Assembly (NCBI GenBank): GCA_029976805.1
Contig: JAPOLY010000021.1
Span: 1 to 36,567, forward strand
Source: a bacterium
GTDB lineage: Bacteria > Planctomycetota > UBA8108 > UBA1146
Direction of reading: 5' to 3'
Length of the DNA: 36,567 nt
Below, in pieces: positions 24,891 through 33,426 of the stretch. The first letter of the stretch is position 1; each line of letters starts with the position of its first letter. The notes beneath the pieces are model-generated. The model was not told the DNA's origin, did not search any database, and was given only the letters and a program-made list of their open reading frames with translations. The position numbers and the translations under genes are program-made.

Positions 24891-26537
24891 TTATAGACCC
24901 TGATACTTGGGCCCACCTGCGTCGGATGGGACCGTCCACTGGATCACCTGGTAAGGATCAAGAATGTCACAGGTTTTACAGTGAACGCAGTTGGAGTGAT
25001 TGATCTGCAAGCGCTCACTTCCTGACCCATCATCGACCATTTCGTAGACATTCGCCGGACAGAAGTGCTGGCATGGATTGCCATACTCCTCTTTGCACTT
25101 GCTGACACAAAGATCCGGTTCGGCAACTTTCAAATGGCTCGGCTGATGTTCAGAGTGGATAGAGCCTGCGTGGAAGACCTGAGTCTCCTTGTCGATCAGG
25201 TGTTTTCCATCGTAGTCAGGAGCTTTAGGTTCATTTCGGGCTTCCTTGAGGGTCACCATTTCATCATGGTCTGCCTTGAGGGGAGCGAATTCGGCACCGA
25301 TTCCACCCAGGACATACTTGATGCCTGCACGAATAGCCCCGCCCCAGAAGCCGCGACCCTGAAACTCTGCACGGTAGTTACGCACACGATACAACTCGCT
25401 CTTGAGCCATGAGTCGTCAAAACGTTTCTCGTAGCCCTGCAGGGTTGCCGCACTGAAATCATCCTTGCGGATGGCGTCCAGCAGGGTTTCAGCAGCGAGG
25501 AGTCCTGTCTTCATGGCAGTGTGCACTCCCTTGAGGCGGCTGACATTCAGGTTTGATCCCGAGTCTCCGATGATCAGGAAGCCATCACCGTAGGGACGTG
25601 GTCTCGACCAATATCCTCCTTCGGGAAGACACTTTGCGCCGGCCTTGAGGATTTCGCCGCCTTCGAGAATTTTTGCGATGTAAGGGTGGGTTTTCCAGTG
25701 CTGGAAATTCTCCCAGGGGTCAGTCCATGGCTGTCCGGCATCGAGTGCCGTAACAAATCCGACGGAGGCCCTGTTTCCGGAGAGACCATAGATCCACGAT
25801 CCGCCGTACTCTCCAGATTCGAGAGGCCAGCCTGACGTATGAATCACCTTACCGGCGGGCAGTCTTCCTTCGGGAAGTTGCCACAGCTCCTTGCAGCCGG
25901 TTCCATAAATCTGTGGATTACGGCCTTCCAGTTTTTCTTCATCGATCAGCTGTTTGGTCAGGGATCCGCGGACTCCTTCACCCAGAACTACGCAGCGGGC
26001 ATGAATGTCGGCACCCGGCTCATAGGTGGAACCCGGTTCACCATTTTCATCGAGACCCTTGTCCATCGTCCGCACTCCGGCGACGTGGCCTTCTTCATCG
26101 CGAATGAAAGAATCTCCGGGGAATCCTTCAAAGACCATGATTTCTGCTTCTTCACACTGGTCTTTGAGGTACTGAACCATTTCGGAAAGGCTGATGACCG
26201 GAAATCCGTGATTCTTGAGCATCGGCGGAACCGGGATCCGCATGGCACCTCCGGCGGAGAGGTGTCGCACCTCTTCCTGATCCACCCAGGCTTCCACAGG
26301 CACGCCCTTGTCACGCCAATCTTCTCCAAGCAACTCTGCCAATGGGCGTGGGTCGACGACCGCTCCTGAGAGGATATGGGCACCGATCGATTGTCCTTTT
26401 TCAATGACGGCGATTTCCACATCGTCATTACCCATGGCGAGCAGTTGACGCTTGAGGTGGAGGGCACCAGTCAGTGAGGCAGGGCCTGCACCGACGAAAA
26501 GAATGTCTACGGGGAGTTCTTCGCGCTCAGCGGTCAT
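24891..26537 (-). CDS. Electron transfer flavoprotein-ubiquinone oxidoreductase (ETF-QO)
   Basis: Passes electrons from reduced ETF, and so from acyl-CoA dehydrogenases, into the membrane quinone pool. The 548-residue protein has the FAD motif DILFVGAGPASLTGALHL at the N-terminus and EKGQSIGAHILSGAVVDPR. The central IYGTGCKELWQLPEGRL and GDGFLIIGDSGSNLNVSRLKGVHTA segments are typical. The C-terminal 4Fe-4S domain has ligands Cys493, Cys517, Cys520 and Cys523 (FCPANVYE, CVHCKTCD). The ATG at 26537 has GGAG upstream; the frame is open to 26702 but that extension has no homology. It is divergent from the histidine ammonia-lyase gene. ETF subunits are not encoded here. Confidence 0.95.
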   Translation of the reverse strand: MTAEREELPVDILFVGAGPASLTGALHLKRQLLAMGNDDVEIAVIEKGQSIGAHILSGAVVDPRPLAELLGEDWRDKGVPVEAWVDQEEVRHLSAGGAMRIPVPPMLKNHGFPVISLSEMVQYLKDQCEEAEIMVFEGFPGDSFIRDEEGHVAGVRTMDKGLDENGEPGSTYEPGADIHARCVVLGEGVRGSLTKQLIDEEKLEGRNPQIYGTGCKELWQLPEGRLPAGKVIHTSGWPLESGEYGGSWIYGLSGNRASVGFVTALDAGQPWTDPWENFQHWKTHPYIAKILEGGEILKAGAKCLPEGGYWSRPRPYGDGFLIIGDSGSNLNVSRLKGVHTAMKTGLLAAETLLDAIRKDDFSAATLQGYEKRFDDSWLKSELYRVRNYRAEFQGRGFWGGAIRAGIKYVLGGIGAEFAPLKADHDEMVTLKEARNEPKAPDYDGKHLIDKETQVFHAGSIHSEHQPSHLKVAEPDLCVSKCKEEYGNPCQHFCPANVYEMVDDGSGSERLQINHSNCVHCKTCDILDPYQVIQWTVPSDAGGPKYQGL

Positions 26538-26685
26538 TCGGGCTCCGATCTTGGAGGATTGGGGACATCCTATACATGGATCCACGAATTTCCACTGTAC
26601 CGGGTCTTGCTTGCCAAGTGGCGGCTCCCGGCTTAGTTTCCAACACTTCAATGACAGAATTCCGGTGACCGGGAGGCACAAGTCC

Positions 26686-28254
26686 ATGGCAAAGTCGGGC
26701 AATCAACGTAAAAAGACCGCATCCCGGGTTCAGACGGTGGGGGAGCGCAAGGGCAAGATCCGTCTCGACGGCCACTCCCTGACTCTGGAGGACCTGCGCA
26801 AAATCGCCCGAGGTTCCGTCACTCTGACCATCGCTTCCAGTGCAGCCCGGGAAGTCCGGCATTCTGCACAATTGGTCGATCGGGCTGCCCACGGCGAGGA
26901 CCCCCGTTATGGAATCAATACCGGTTTTGGCCGCTTCTGCAACATTCGCATCTCAGAGAAGGAGTTGCGGAAATTACAGGTCAACCTGATTCGCAGCCAT
27001 GCGGCAGGTGTCGGCGATCCCTGTGCCCCGGAAGAGGTCAGGCTTGCGATTGCCCTCCGGGCCAATGCCCTCGTTTCCGGAAACAGTGGGATTCGCATTG
27101 AGGTCATTCAGTTGCTCCTCGATCTCTACAACCACGATGTGTTGCCCAGGATTCCTCGACAGGGATCGGTGGGGGCTTGCGGTGATCTGGCCCCTCTCTC
27201 CCATTTGGCACTGGTACTCATCGGTGAAGGGGAGGCGCTCGTTTCCGGTAAATGGATTTCCGGGAAGAGAGCACTCGCGAGCGCGGGCCTGAAACCGGTT
27301 CGTCTGGAGGCGAAGGAAGGATTGTCCCTGATCAACGGGGTACAGGTTTCCGTGGCGATGCTGGCTCGGGCCTGTCACCTGGCTGAGTTCCTGGTGGATG
27401 CCGCAGACCTGACATTGTCGATGAGTCTGGAAGGCTTTCTCGGTTCACTGCAACCTTTCGATGCCAGAATCCATGAAGTGCGACCCCATCCTGGACAAGC
27501 GACCGTTGCCGAAAATATTCGCCGACTGCTCAAGGGGAGCAAGATTCTCAAGTCCCATGAAAACTGCGATCGGGTTCAAGATCCCTACTCATTCCGTTGT
27601 GCTCCCCAGGTTCACGGTTCAGTGCGGGATGCCCTCGAGTGGATTGGCCAAACCATCGAACGGGAAGCCAATTCTTCGACCGACAATCCACTCGTCTTCA
27701 GCCATGAGGGCGACATCCTCTCAGGCGGAAACTTTCATGGAGCCCCGGTAGCCCATGCCGCGGATCTGCTCGCTATCGTTCTCTGCGATCTGGCGTCGAT
27801 TTCAGAGCGACGCTGCGAAAAATTGGTCAATCCGGATACCAGCCGGGGATTACCGGCATTCCTCTCCAGAGAAGAGGGCCTGCAGTCCGGTTGGATGATG
27901 GCCCATGTGACCGCCTCCGCTCTGGTCTCGCGGATGAAGGTTCTCTCTCACCCTGCTTCAGTGGATTCGATGGTCACATCTGCGGGGACCGAAGACCACG
28001 TCAGCATGAGTACCCACGCCAGTGAGAAAGCTCTCGAATGTGCCCATCAGACTTCGCGAGTCGTCGGGATAGAGCTGTTGGTCGCAATGGACGCTCTGGA
28101 CTTGCGTCGACCCCTCAAGTCCGGCAAGAGATTGGAAGATCGCTTCAAGGCCTTGAGGGAAGTGCTGCCCGGTCACGATGGAGATCGTGTGCTCTCCCCG
28201 GAAATCGAGCAGGCCGCTCAGGTCATCGAAGAAGGATTGCTGATCAGACCCTGA
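26686..28254 (+). CDS. hutH: Histidine ammonia-lyase with Ala-Cys-Gly MIO triad
   Basis: Aromatic amino acid ammonia-lyase, most like HutH, which deaminates histidine to urocanate. Family motifs include YGINTGFGRF, LIRSHAAGVGDP, QDPYSFRCAPQVHG, NSSTDNPLVF and TEDHVSM, whose Glu matches the HAL active site. The MIO cofactor normally forms from Ala-Ser-Gly in GSVGASGDLAPLSH. Here it reads GSVGACGDLAPLSH (residues 164-166, TGC codon at 27178). Published mutagenesis of Pseudomonas histidase found that Ser-to-Cys at this site stays active, so the cofactor may still form. The ATG has GGGAGG upstream; 522 residues is normal. No hutU, hutI or hutF is adjacent, and a tyrosine or other amino acid substrate is not excluded. 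Confidence 0.88.
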   Translation: MAKSGNQRKKTASRVQTVGERKGKIRLDGHSLTLEDLRKIARGSVTLTIASSAAREVRHSAQLVDRAAHGEDPRYGINTGFGRFCNIRISEKELRKLQVNLIRSHAAGVGDPCAPEEVRLAIALRANALVSGNSGIRIEVIQLLLDLYNHDVLPRIPRQGSVGACGDLAPLSHLALVLIGEGEALVSGKWISGKRALASAGLKPVRLEAKEGLSLINGVQVSVAMLARACHLAEFLVDAADLTLSMSLEGFLGSLQPFDARIHEVRPHPGQATVAENIRRLLKGSKILKSHENCDRVQDPYSFRCAPQVHGSVRDALEWIGQTIEREANSSTDNPLVFSHEGDILSGGNFHGAPVAHAADLLAIVLCDLASISERRCEKLVNPDTSRGLPAFLSREEGLQSGWMMAHVTASALVSRMKVLSHPASVDSMVTSAGTEDHVSMSTHASEKALECAHQTSRVVGIELLVAMDALDLRRPLKSGKRLEDRFKALREVLPGHDGDRVLSPEIEQAAQVIEEGLLIRP

Positions 28255-28259
28255 TCAGC
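28239..28259. other. Inverted repeat spanning the convergent stops of hutH and a methyltransferase gene
   Basis: GCTGATCAG (28239-28247) and CTGATCAGC (28251-28259) form a perfect 9-bp stem with a 3-base loop. The hutH stop (28252-28254) directly abuts the opposite-strand stop (28257-28255). There is no T-run, so it is at best a weak bidirectional terminator. Confidence 0.6.
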
Positions 28260-28956
28260 GAGGCATTCGCGCTTCGAAGGTAACGAGTCTTTCATAGCGT
28301 ACGCCGTCCCTGACCGTGTAGGACCCGGGAACCGCAGCCATCTCCTTCAGGTAGACTTCATCTTCGAAGTAGTAATCGCGGAAAGGGAAATCCTTGTCTG
28401 CGAGGATTCTGACACTCAGACCACACTCCTCCAGAAGACGGATCGTGCGTGGGACATCGCCCATCGTTGAGTGGATGAAGATCAGGCGACCACCCGGTTT
28501 CAGGAGTTTATGGGATTCCAGAATCAGGGTGTCGATGAAATAGCGACGATAGATTTTGTTCGAAAGGGCAAAGGGAGGATTGGCGACGATGGTGTCGAAA
28601 CCATTCTGATTGACCTGGATCCAGTCGGCGATCAAGAACTCGACAGGACAGGTGATGCCATACTTTTGCAGGTTTCTCTCAGCATGTCCGAGGATAGATC
28701 CATCGACTTCAGTCAGCACCAGTTCACTGGCCCCGCGCAGTCCGAGAATCACGGCATGAATGCCACAACCGGTTCCCAACTCGAGCACTTTCTCATTTGA
28801 GAAATCCATTTGCTCAAGGGTTTCACCCAAAAGGATCCCGTTGGGGGTGGGGTTCCAGACCCCTGCAGGAACCTCGAGTTCGAGCTCGAGTGCACCAAAG
28901 CTGCATTTCAGGTGACTTTCATCTAGATTCTTGTCTGGGATATCATTGTTCAGCAT
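28255..28956 (-). CDS. Class I SAM-dependent methyltransferase, HemK/RsmC-like
   Basis: A 233-residue Rossmann-fold methyltransferase. Motif I reads VLELGTGCGIHAVILGL; the acidic loop is LTEVDGS; motif IV is NPPFAL, the signature of enzymes that methylate amide or exocyclic amino nitrogens. KLLKPGGRLIFIHS follows. This suggests modification of a glutamine side chain (as PrmC) or of N2/N6 in RNA or DNA, but the N-terminal substrate domain is too short to tell. It lies convergent with hutH, with adjoining stop codons, and divergent from the hotdog protein gene across 199 bp. Confidence 0.82.
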   Translation of the reverse strand: MLNNDIPDKNLDESHLKCSFGALELELEVPAGVWNPTPNGILLGETLEQMDFSNEKVLELGTGCGIHAVILGLRGASELVLTEVDGSILGHAERNLQKYGITCPVEFLIADWIQVNQNGFDTIVANPPFALSNKIYRRYFIDTLILESHKLLKPGGRLIFIHSTMGDVPRTIRLLEECGLSVRILADKDFPFRDYYFEDEVYLKEMAAVPGSYTVRDGVRYERLVTFEARMPR

Positions 28957-29155
28957 CGTAAAACTGCTCCTGAGAAATCAGCCTGAAGCGGTTGCAGGCT
29001 CGTGTTAGTCTCTTTGGCTTCATGATCTACAGCGGTAATAAGACATCTACCCATTATAACGCCGATAAGATGCCAGATTTGGTTCATGTTTCTGATTTTC
29101 AGGGCTTGCACCACTGGGGTCCATTTTTTGAGGCCCACTTTTGACAGGATGAACG

Positions 29156-29668
29156 GTGAAAGATTCCGAGAATGATCGCTGGAGCCTGCACCGAAAGGCT
29201 TCTCCGGGTGCGCTTCAGTTGGATGCGACCGACCTCGAAGAACTTTTGCCGATCCAACGTGACAGACTGTTGATTGACCGGGTTCTCGCATTGCGACCGG
29301 GGCTGCATGCCATCGCTGAGAAAGCGGTGTCGGCAGGTCCCCGCGAGCAGCAGTTTCGGGGACGGGAGGAATTCACTTTTCCTTCGACTCACGCTTTCAG
29401 TGCGATGGAGCAGTTGTCTTTGGTCATCATGATTTCGGACTTGCCGTTGGGGCAAACCATCGAAGTTCCCTCACTGGTCTCGATTGCATCGATGAATGTT
29501 TCAGCAGAGTTGATTGAACCGGGTTTACTTCACCTGAACGTGCGTTCGACCGGAATCGCCGATATTCCTCAAGTCGAGGGTGAAGTATTGGGCTTTGAGG
29601 GAACCGTCAGTGTCAATGGAGAAGATTTTGTCACAGCGACCTGGCAGATGAAAAAAGGCAAGCCCTGA
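29156..29668 (+). CDS. Hotdog-fold protein related to FabZ/ApeP 3-hydroxyacyl-ACP dehydratases
   Basis: The 170-residue product has LLPIQRDRLLIDRVLAL, the usual opening of FabZ-like hotdog domains, and a closing strand pattern FEGTVSVNGEDFVTATWQM. The FabZ catalytic segment GHFPGxPxxPGxxxxE is not intact: the corresponding stretch reads EFTFPSTHAFSAMEQ, with the His of GHFPG apparently replaced. It may be a variant dehydratase, a thioesterase-like protein or a structural partner. It begins at GTG after AGGAT, with no other acyl-carrier genes beside it. Its last codons overlap the terminator of convergent rpoD. Confidence 0.68.
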   Translation: MKDSENDRWSLHRKASPGALQLDATDLEELLPIQRDRLLIDRVLALRPGLHAIAEKAVSAGPREQQFRGREEFTFPSTHAFSAMEQLSLVIMISDLPLGQTIEVPSLVSIASMNVSAELIEPGLLHLNVRSTGIADIPQVEGEVLGFEGTVSVNGEDFVTATWQMKKGKP

Positions 29669-29709
29669 CTCCCGCCGGTACGGCGGGTTGGCGCGCGTCA
29701 GGGCTTGCC
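29651..29709 (-). terminator. Rho-independent terminator of rpoD, reaching into the convergent gene
   Basis: A perfect 13-bp inverted repeat (29657-29669 with 29697-29709) encloses a second perfect 7-bp hairpin (29671-29677 with 29681-29687, loop GTA). On the minus strand the stem is followed by six T (complement of 29651-29656). The stem and T-run lie over the last six codons of the hotdog gene. On the plus strand no T-run follows. Confidence 0.8.
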
Positions 29710-29736
29710 ATCGATTCCTGTCTCTTGAATCGGGGA

Positions 29737-31422
29737 TCAACCGTCGAGGAAACCTTCCAGATTTCTTGAGCGAACCGGGTGACGCAACTTTTTCAGTGCC
29801 CGGATCTCGATCTGGCGAATCCTTTCGCGGGTGACTTTGAACTTCTTGCCCAACTCTTCCAGAGTGTAGGTCTCATCCTTGCCGATCCCGAATCGCAGCT
29901 TGATCACCTCACGCTCACGAAGGCTGAGAGTCTCAAGAACGCGAGTCATTCTTCTTTTGAGGGCCTCCTCGGAGATGGCCTCGGAAGGCTTCTCGAAACG
30001 GTAGTCCTCAATGAACTCACCAAAGGTGGATTCGTCGTTGGGTCCGATGGGGGTGGAGAGAGAAACGGGAACCCGGCTCAGGCGAATCATCGCTTCCAAC
30101 TCTTCGGCCGGAACTTCCAACTCTTCGGCGATCTCATGGAGATCGGGGCGACGGCCGGTGCGCTGAAGGTGCTCACGACTGACGCCACCCAGCTTGCTCA
30201 TGGTTTCCGACATGTAGACCGGAAGGCGAACCATTCGTGACTTTTCGGCGATCGCACGGCTGATGGCCTGACGGATCCACCAGGTGGCATAGGTCGAGAA
30301 CTTGTAGCCTTTGGTGTAGTCGTACTTTTCACAAGCACGCATCAGGCCAGTGTTACCTTCCTGGATCAGGTCAAGGAAGCTGAGCCCACGGCCACGGTAT
30401 TTCTTGGCGACGCTGACGACAAGGCGCAGGTTTCCACTGGAGAGACCACCCTTGGCAGCCTCGTAACGCTTGAAGTCCAGGCTGATCTCACGGGCACGCT
30501 CCAGGAAAGCCGGGTAAGGTTCGAAAATCGCCTCGTTGATGTCATCGAACTCCTTGCCGATGGCGCGCTTGTTGCGGATACGCAGGCCAACGATGGCTTT
30601 TTCCAACTTTTTGCCCAGAATCTCGATCTCACTCTGAAAGCGACCGACGTACTTCATTTTGAGTTCGTAGGTTTCGAGCATTCTGGCGAGCTTGAGAATC
30701 CGATTGTGAAGACGCTTCTCCAGTTTCGGACGCTCTTTCTTGTCGGAAAGAGGGAAGTCTTCGAGGTCGAGGGCGTCGAGTTGGTTGGAGCGGAACAGTT
30801 GCTGCATACGCGGCAGTTCCTTCTCAAGGCGATCGAAGAAGGTTTGACGATCTCCTTTGCGGGAAAGAGTCAGATCAAGGCTTTTTTCGACGAGGCGAGT
30901 ACCGTTGTTGATCTGTCCCAAAAGCTGCAGCGTTTCATCCTGACCGAGGGCGGTCATGAAGATGTTGCGGCAAAGCTTTTTCTGGCTCTTCTCGATTTCC
31001 TTGGCGTAGTGGATCTCTTCCTCACGGGTCAGCAGGGGAATCGAGGCCATTTGTGAGAAGTACATGCGGATAGGATCATCCAGAGCTTTGACAGCCATGC
31101 GTTCAGCGCTTTCGCCACTGGCAGCGGCGGCCGCTTCACGCTCTTTGTTTTCCTTTTCCATCTGCTCTTTGAGTTCCTGCTCAGCAGCAACAGCTTCTCT
31201 CTCATTGAACTCTACAGTATCGAGGTCGTCAGACTCCTCCTCGGAGACATCGTCGACGATTTCGACGTTGATCTCCCGGAGCAGTCCCTGAACCATGGCG
31301 AACTTCTTTGAGTTCTTTTCGATTTCGGGGAGAGTTTCGAGAAGGGTGGAGAGTCCGACTTCCTCATTCTCTTTGAGGTTGCCGAGCAAGTCTTTGATTC
31401 GCTTCTGGAACGGCTTCTTCAA
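29737..31422 (-). CDS. rpoD: Primary RNA polymerase sigma factor (sigma-70, RpoD)
   Basis: The housekeeping sigma factor, 561 residues. The acidic N-terminal region (about 1-115) resembles region 1.1. DDPIRMYFSQMASIPLLTREEE is region 1.2. A non-conserved region follows. Region 2 (from about 330) carries NLRLVVSVAKKYRGRGLSFLDLIQEG and KFSTYATWWIRQAI, giving -10 recognition and melting. Region 3 includes VPVSLSTPIGPNDESTFGEF. Region 4 has the -35-binding helix-turn-helix YTLEELGKKFKVTRERIRQIE. Region 2.4 differs slightly from the common sequence (EKSRMVRLPVYM versus RTIRIPVHM). The start is TTG, supported by a perfect AGGAGG seven bases upstream; no ATG lies nearby. No dnaG precedes it, unlike many bacteria; a sigma-54 activator gene lies upstream. 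Confidence 0.95.
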   Translation of the reverse strand: MKKPFQKRIKDLLGNLKENEEVGLSTLLETLPEIEKNSKKFAMVQGLLREINVEIVDDVSEEESDDLDTVEFNEREAVAAEQELKEQMEKENKEREAAAAASGESAERMAVKALDDPIRMYFSQMASIPLLTREEEIHYAKEIEKSQKKLCRNIFMTALGQDETLQLLGQINNGTRLVEKSLDLTLSRKGDRQTFFDRLEKELPRMQQLFRSNQLDALDLEDFPLSDKKERPKLEKRLHNRILKLARMLETYELKMKYVGRFQSEIEILGKKLEKAIVGLRIRNKRAIGKEFDDINEAIFEPYPAFLERAREISLDFKRYEAAKGGLSSGNLRLVVSVAKKYRGRGLSFLDLIQEGNTGLMRACEKYDYTKGYKFSTYATWWIRQAISRAIAEKSRMVRLPVYMSETMSKLGGVSREHLQRTGRRPDLHEIAEELEVPAEELEAMIRLSRVPVSLSTPIGPNDESTFGEFIEDYRFEKPSEAISEEALKRRMTRVLETLSLREREVIKLRFGIGKDETYTLEELGKKFKVTRERIRQIEIRALKKLRHPVRSRNLEGFLDG

Positions 31423-31649
31423 GGTGCGCCTCCTGATCGGTCGTTCGCGTGGGCGGGATCGCGGATCCCAGACAGGAGTATTAGTGGCAAGTTGCGTACC
31501 CGCTCAAGAGGGTCTTCATATGAGTCAGGAGAGGGATATGACGACTTTGACCTTCGGGTCCGTTATTGATGAGTTCCGCTTTTGATCGGAGTGTCCAACT
31601 TTTTAACACTCTGTGGAGGGGCTGTCTGGGAGAAGATTCTATCCGTTGC

Positions 31650-33218
31650 TCAGGAGCCGAGACCGTAACGCTTCATTTTTGCGTAAAGGGTGGTCTTGGG
31701 GAGCCCCAGGGATTTACACACCTCACCCCTTCGGTCACCGAATTTCTCCAGAGCTTCTGCAATCCACTGTTTCTCCAGCTGTTCGATCAAAGTTTTCATC
31801 GAGCCGGCTGCGATGACCGAATCAAGGCCTGATGCAGCCTGGCTGGAAATCGAATTCACGCTTTGAGGAGTTTGATCGGAGAAATCTTGCACATTGAGCT
31901 GATCACCAGCGAGTGCATGGATCCTGCGAATCTCATTCTGAAGCTGACGAATGTTCCCTGGCCAGTCGTGAGAGAGGAGGTGCTTCTCGATTTTGGCATC
32001 GAATTCAAAGCCGGTTTCCCGCTCTTCATTGAGTCCATTGAGGAAATGCTGGGCAATCAGGGTGATGTCGCTTCCTCGCTCACGGAGGGGAGGCAAATGG
32101 ACATTGATCACATTGAGTCTGTAGAAGAGGTCTTCACGGAAGCGGCCCTGTTGAACTTCTGATGCCAGATCCCGGTTTGTTGCAGAGACGATCCTGACAT
32201 CGATATGGATCAATTCCTGTCCACCGACGCGGCGAATGACCCCTTCCTGAATGACCCGGAGCAACTTCTTTTGCAATCCTGGAGAGGTGTCACCGATTTC
32301 ATCCAGAAAAATCGTGCCACCGTGGGCCAATTCAAAGAGGCCTGGACGATCTTCTGTGGCTCCTGTGTAGGCACCTTTGACACAGCCGAACAGTTCGGTT
32401 TCGAGAAGGGTCTCTGTAATAGCACCACAGTTTTCACTGACGAAGGGACCTTCAGCCCGCGGGCTTCGTTCATGAACTGATCGCGCAGCCAACTCTTTTC
32501 CTGTACCACTTTCACCGGTCACGAGGATCGGAGCCATACTTGGTGCGACCTTGTCGATCAGTTTGCGTGCAGCAAGCAACTCCGCATGCTCTCCGATGAT
32601 CTGAACCGCCTCTGGGAGGTTTTTCTGTTCTCGCACTTTGGGTGTCACTTTTTGAGTCGGCGTAGGCGATGGTGAAGAGGGCCCTTTTTTCGTGGCTATA
32701 GAAACTGCCTGACGGATGGCGGCGATCACGATACTGAAAATCAGATCGTGAGCGGTCCCTTCGGAGAGATTTTGGAAGCGATGATCAAGATAGATCACAG
32801 AGTGTGAACTGATGGGCAAGATCATGACCGATTGGGTCCGGGGCAATTTTTCCCTGTCCCAGCGGTCTCGGTCAGGAAGTGATGAGACATCTTCACAGGA
32901 CCATGTCTCTGCCGCTTCCAACGCTCTTTCAGCGAGGGGCAGCAGCACCTTTGTCAGCGGTTGACGGACATTTTCACGATCCAGATCGCGGGCGATGGGG
33001 CATTCCCACTCTCCCAGATCATCCCTGTGGAGCAAAAAGACCCGCTCGGCATGGGAGATTTCGACGAGACTGTCGAGGAACCAGGGCAACCGGTCTGAAC
33101 TCGGTTCGGAAAACCAAAGGCCGAGTTCTCCGGCGAGATGGCCGGATTCACCGAATTGATCCTTCAGGACCTGCGGGAGGGGGCCTGACGTCTTTTCGAA
33201 CTCCCTGGCGAACTCCAT
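31650..33218 (-). CDS. Sigma-54-dependent transcriptional activator, Fis family
   Basis: An enhancer-binding protein of 522 residues. The N-terminal 190 residues lack a receiver domain and look like a GAF-type sensor. The AAA+ domain has the Walker A GESGTGKE near residue 235, the sigma-54 contact loop GAYTGA near 283 (a common variant of GAFTGA), Walker B GTIFLDEIGD, and FREDLFYRLNVINVHLPPLRER. The C-terminus is a Fis-type helix-turn-helix (RRGEVCKSLGLPKTTLYAKMKRYGL). The ATG at 33218 has GAGG eight bases upstream; a TTG at 33236 is less likely. It is divergent from ndk. Its signal and targets are unknown; I saw no clear sigma-54 promoter in the window. Confidence 0.92.
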   Translation of the reverse strand: MEFAREFEKTSGPLPQVLKDQFGESGHLAGELGLWFSEPSSDRLPWFLDSLVEISHAERVFLLHRDDLGEWECPIARDLDRENVRQPLTKVLLPLAERALEAAETWSCEDVSSLPDRDRWDREKLPRTQSVMILPISSHSVIYLDHRFQNLSEGTAHDLIFSIVIAAIRQAVSIATKKGPSSPSPTPTQKVTPKVREQKNLPEAVQIIGEHAELLAARKLIDKVAPSMAPILVTGESGTGKELAARSVHERSPRAEGPFVSENCGAITETLLETELFGCVKGAYTGATEDRPGLFELAHGGTIFLDEIGDTSPGLQKKLLRVIQEGVIRRVGGQELIHIDVRIVSATNRDLASEVQQGRFREDLFYRLNVINVHLPPLRERGSDITLIAQHFLNGLNEERETGFEFDAKIEKHLLSHDWPGNIRQLQNEIRRIHALAGDQLNVQDFSDQTPQSVNSISSQAASGLDSVIAAGSMKTLIEQLEKQWIAEALEKFGDRRGEVCKSLGLPKTTLYAKMKRYGLGS

Positions 33219-33320
33219 GCCAATGACCTCTTTCAACCGGTCCGATCCACTGGAAATCGGACTGTGTCTTGCGAGAATCTACACAACCGGGACGAAACCA
33301 TTCGTCGACGGGCAAACCAT

Positions 33321-33363
33321 TCCGGGATCGATTCCCGGATCAGGGCCCGGTCCCGTGGCGGGA
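33321..33363 (+). other. Two inverted repeats in the ndk upstream region
   Basis: TCCGGGA (33321-33327) and TCCCGGA (33333-33339) flank a 5-base spacer. TCCCG (33351-33355) and CGGGA (33359-33363) flank three bases. They lie in the 208-bp gap between the divergent sigma-54 activator and ndk. They could be an operator or leader structures; nothing decides between these. Confidence 0.35.
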
Positions 33364-33426
33364 ACGGATCCTGCCGTGAAGAAGCATAACATCCGGGGGC
33401 AAAATCCCCCTATTTGGAGGTTTTCC

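Noticed and set aside
29053..29060. TATAAT/TATAAC boxes between the methyltransferase and hotdog genes
   Set aside because: Neither strand has an acceptable -35 box at 16-18 bases, so I did not list a promoter.
29657..29709. 13-bp inverted repeat as transposon ends
   Set aside because: The ends are only 27 bases apart, no transposase lies between them, and the minus-strand T-run marks a terminator.
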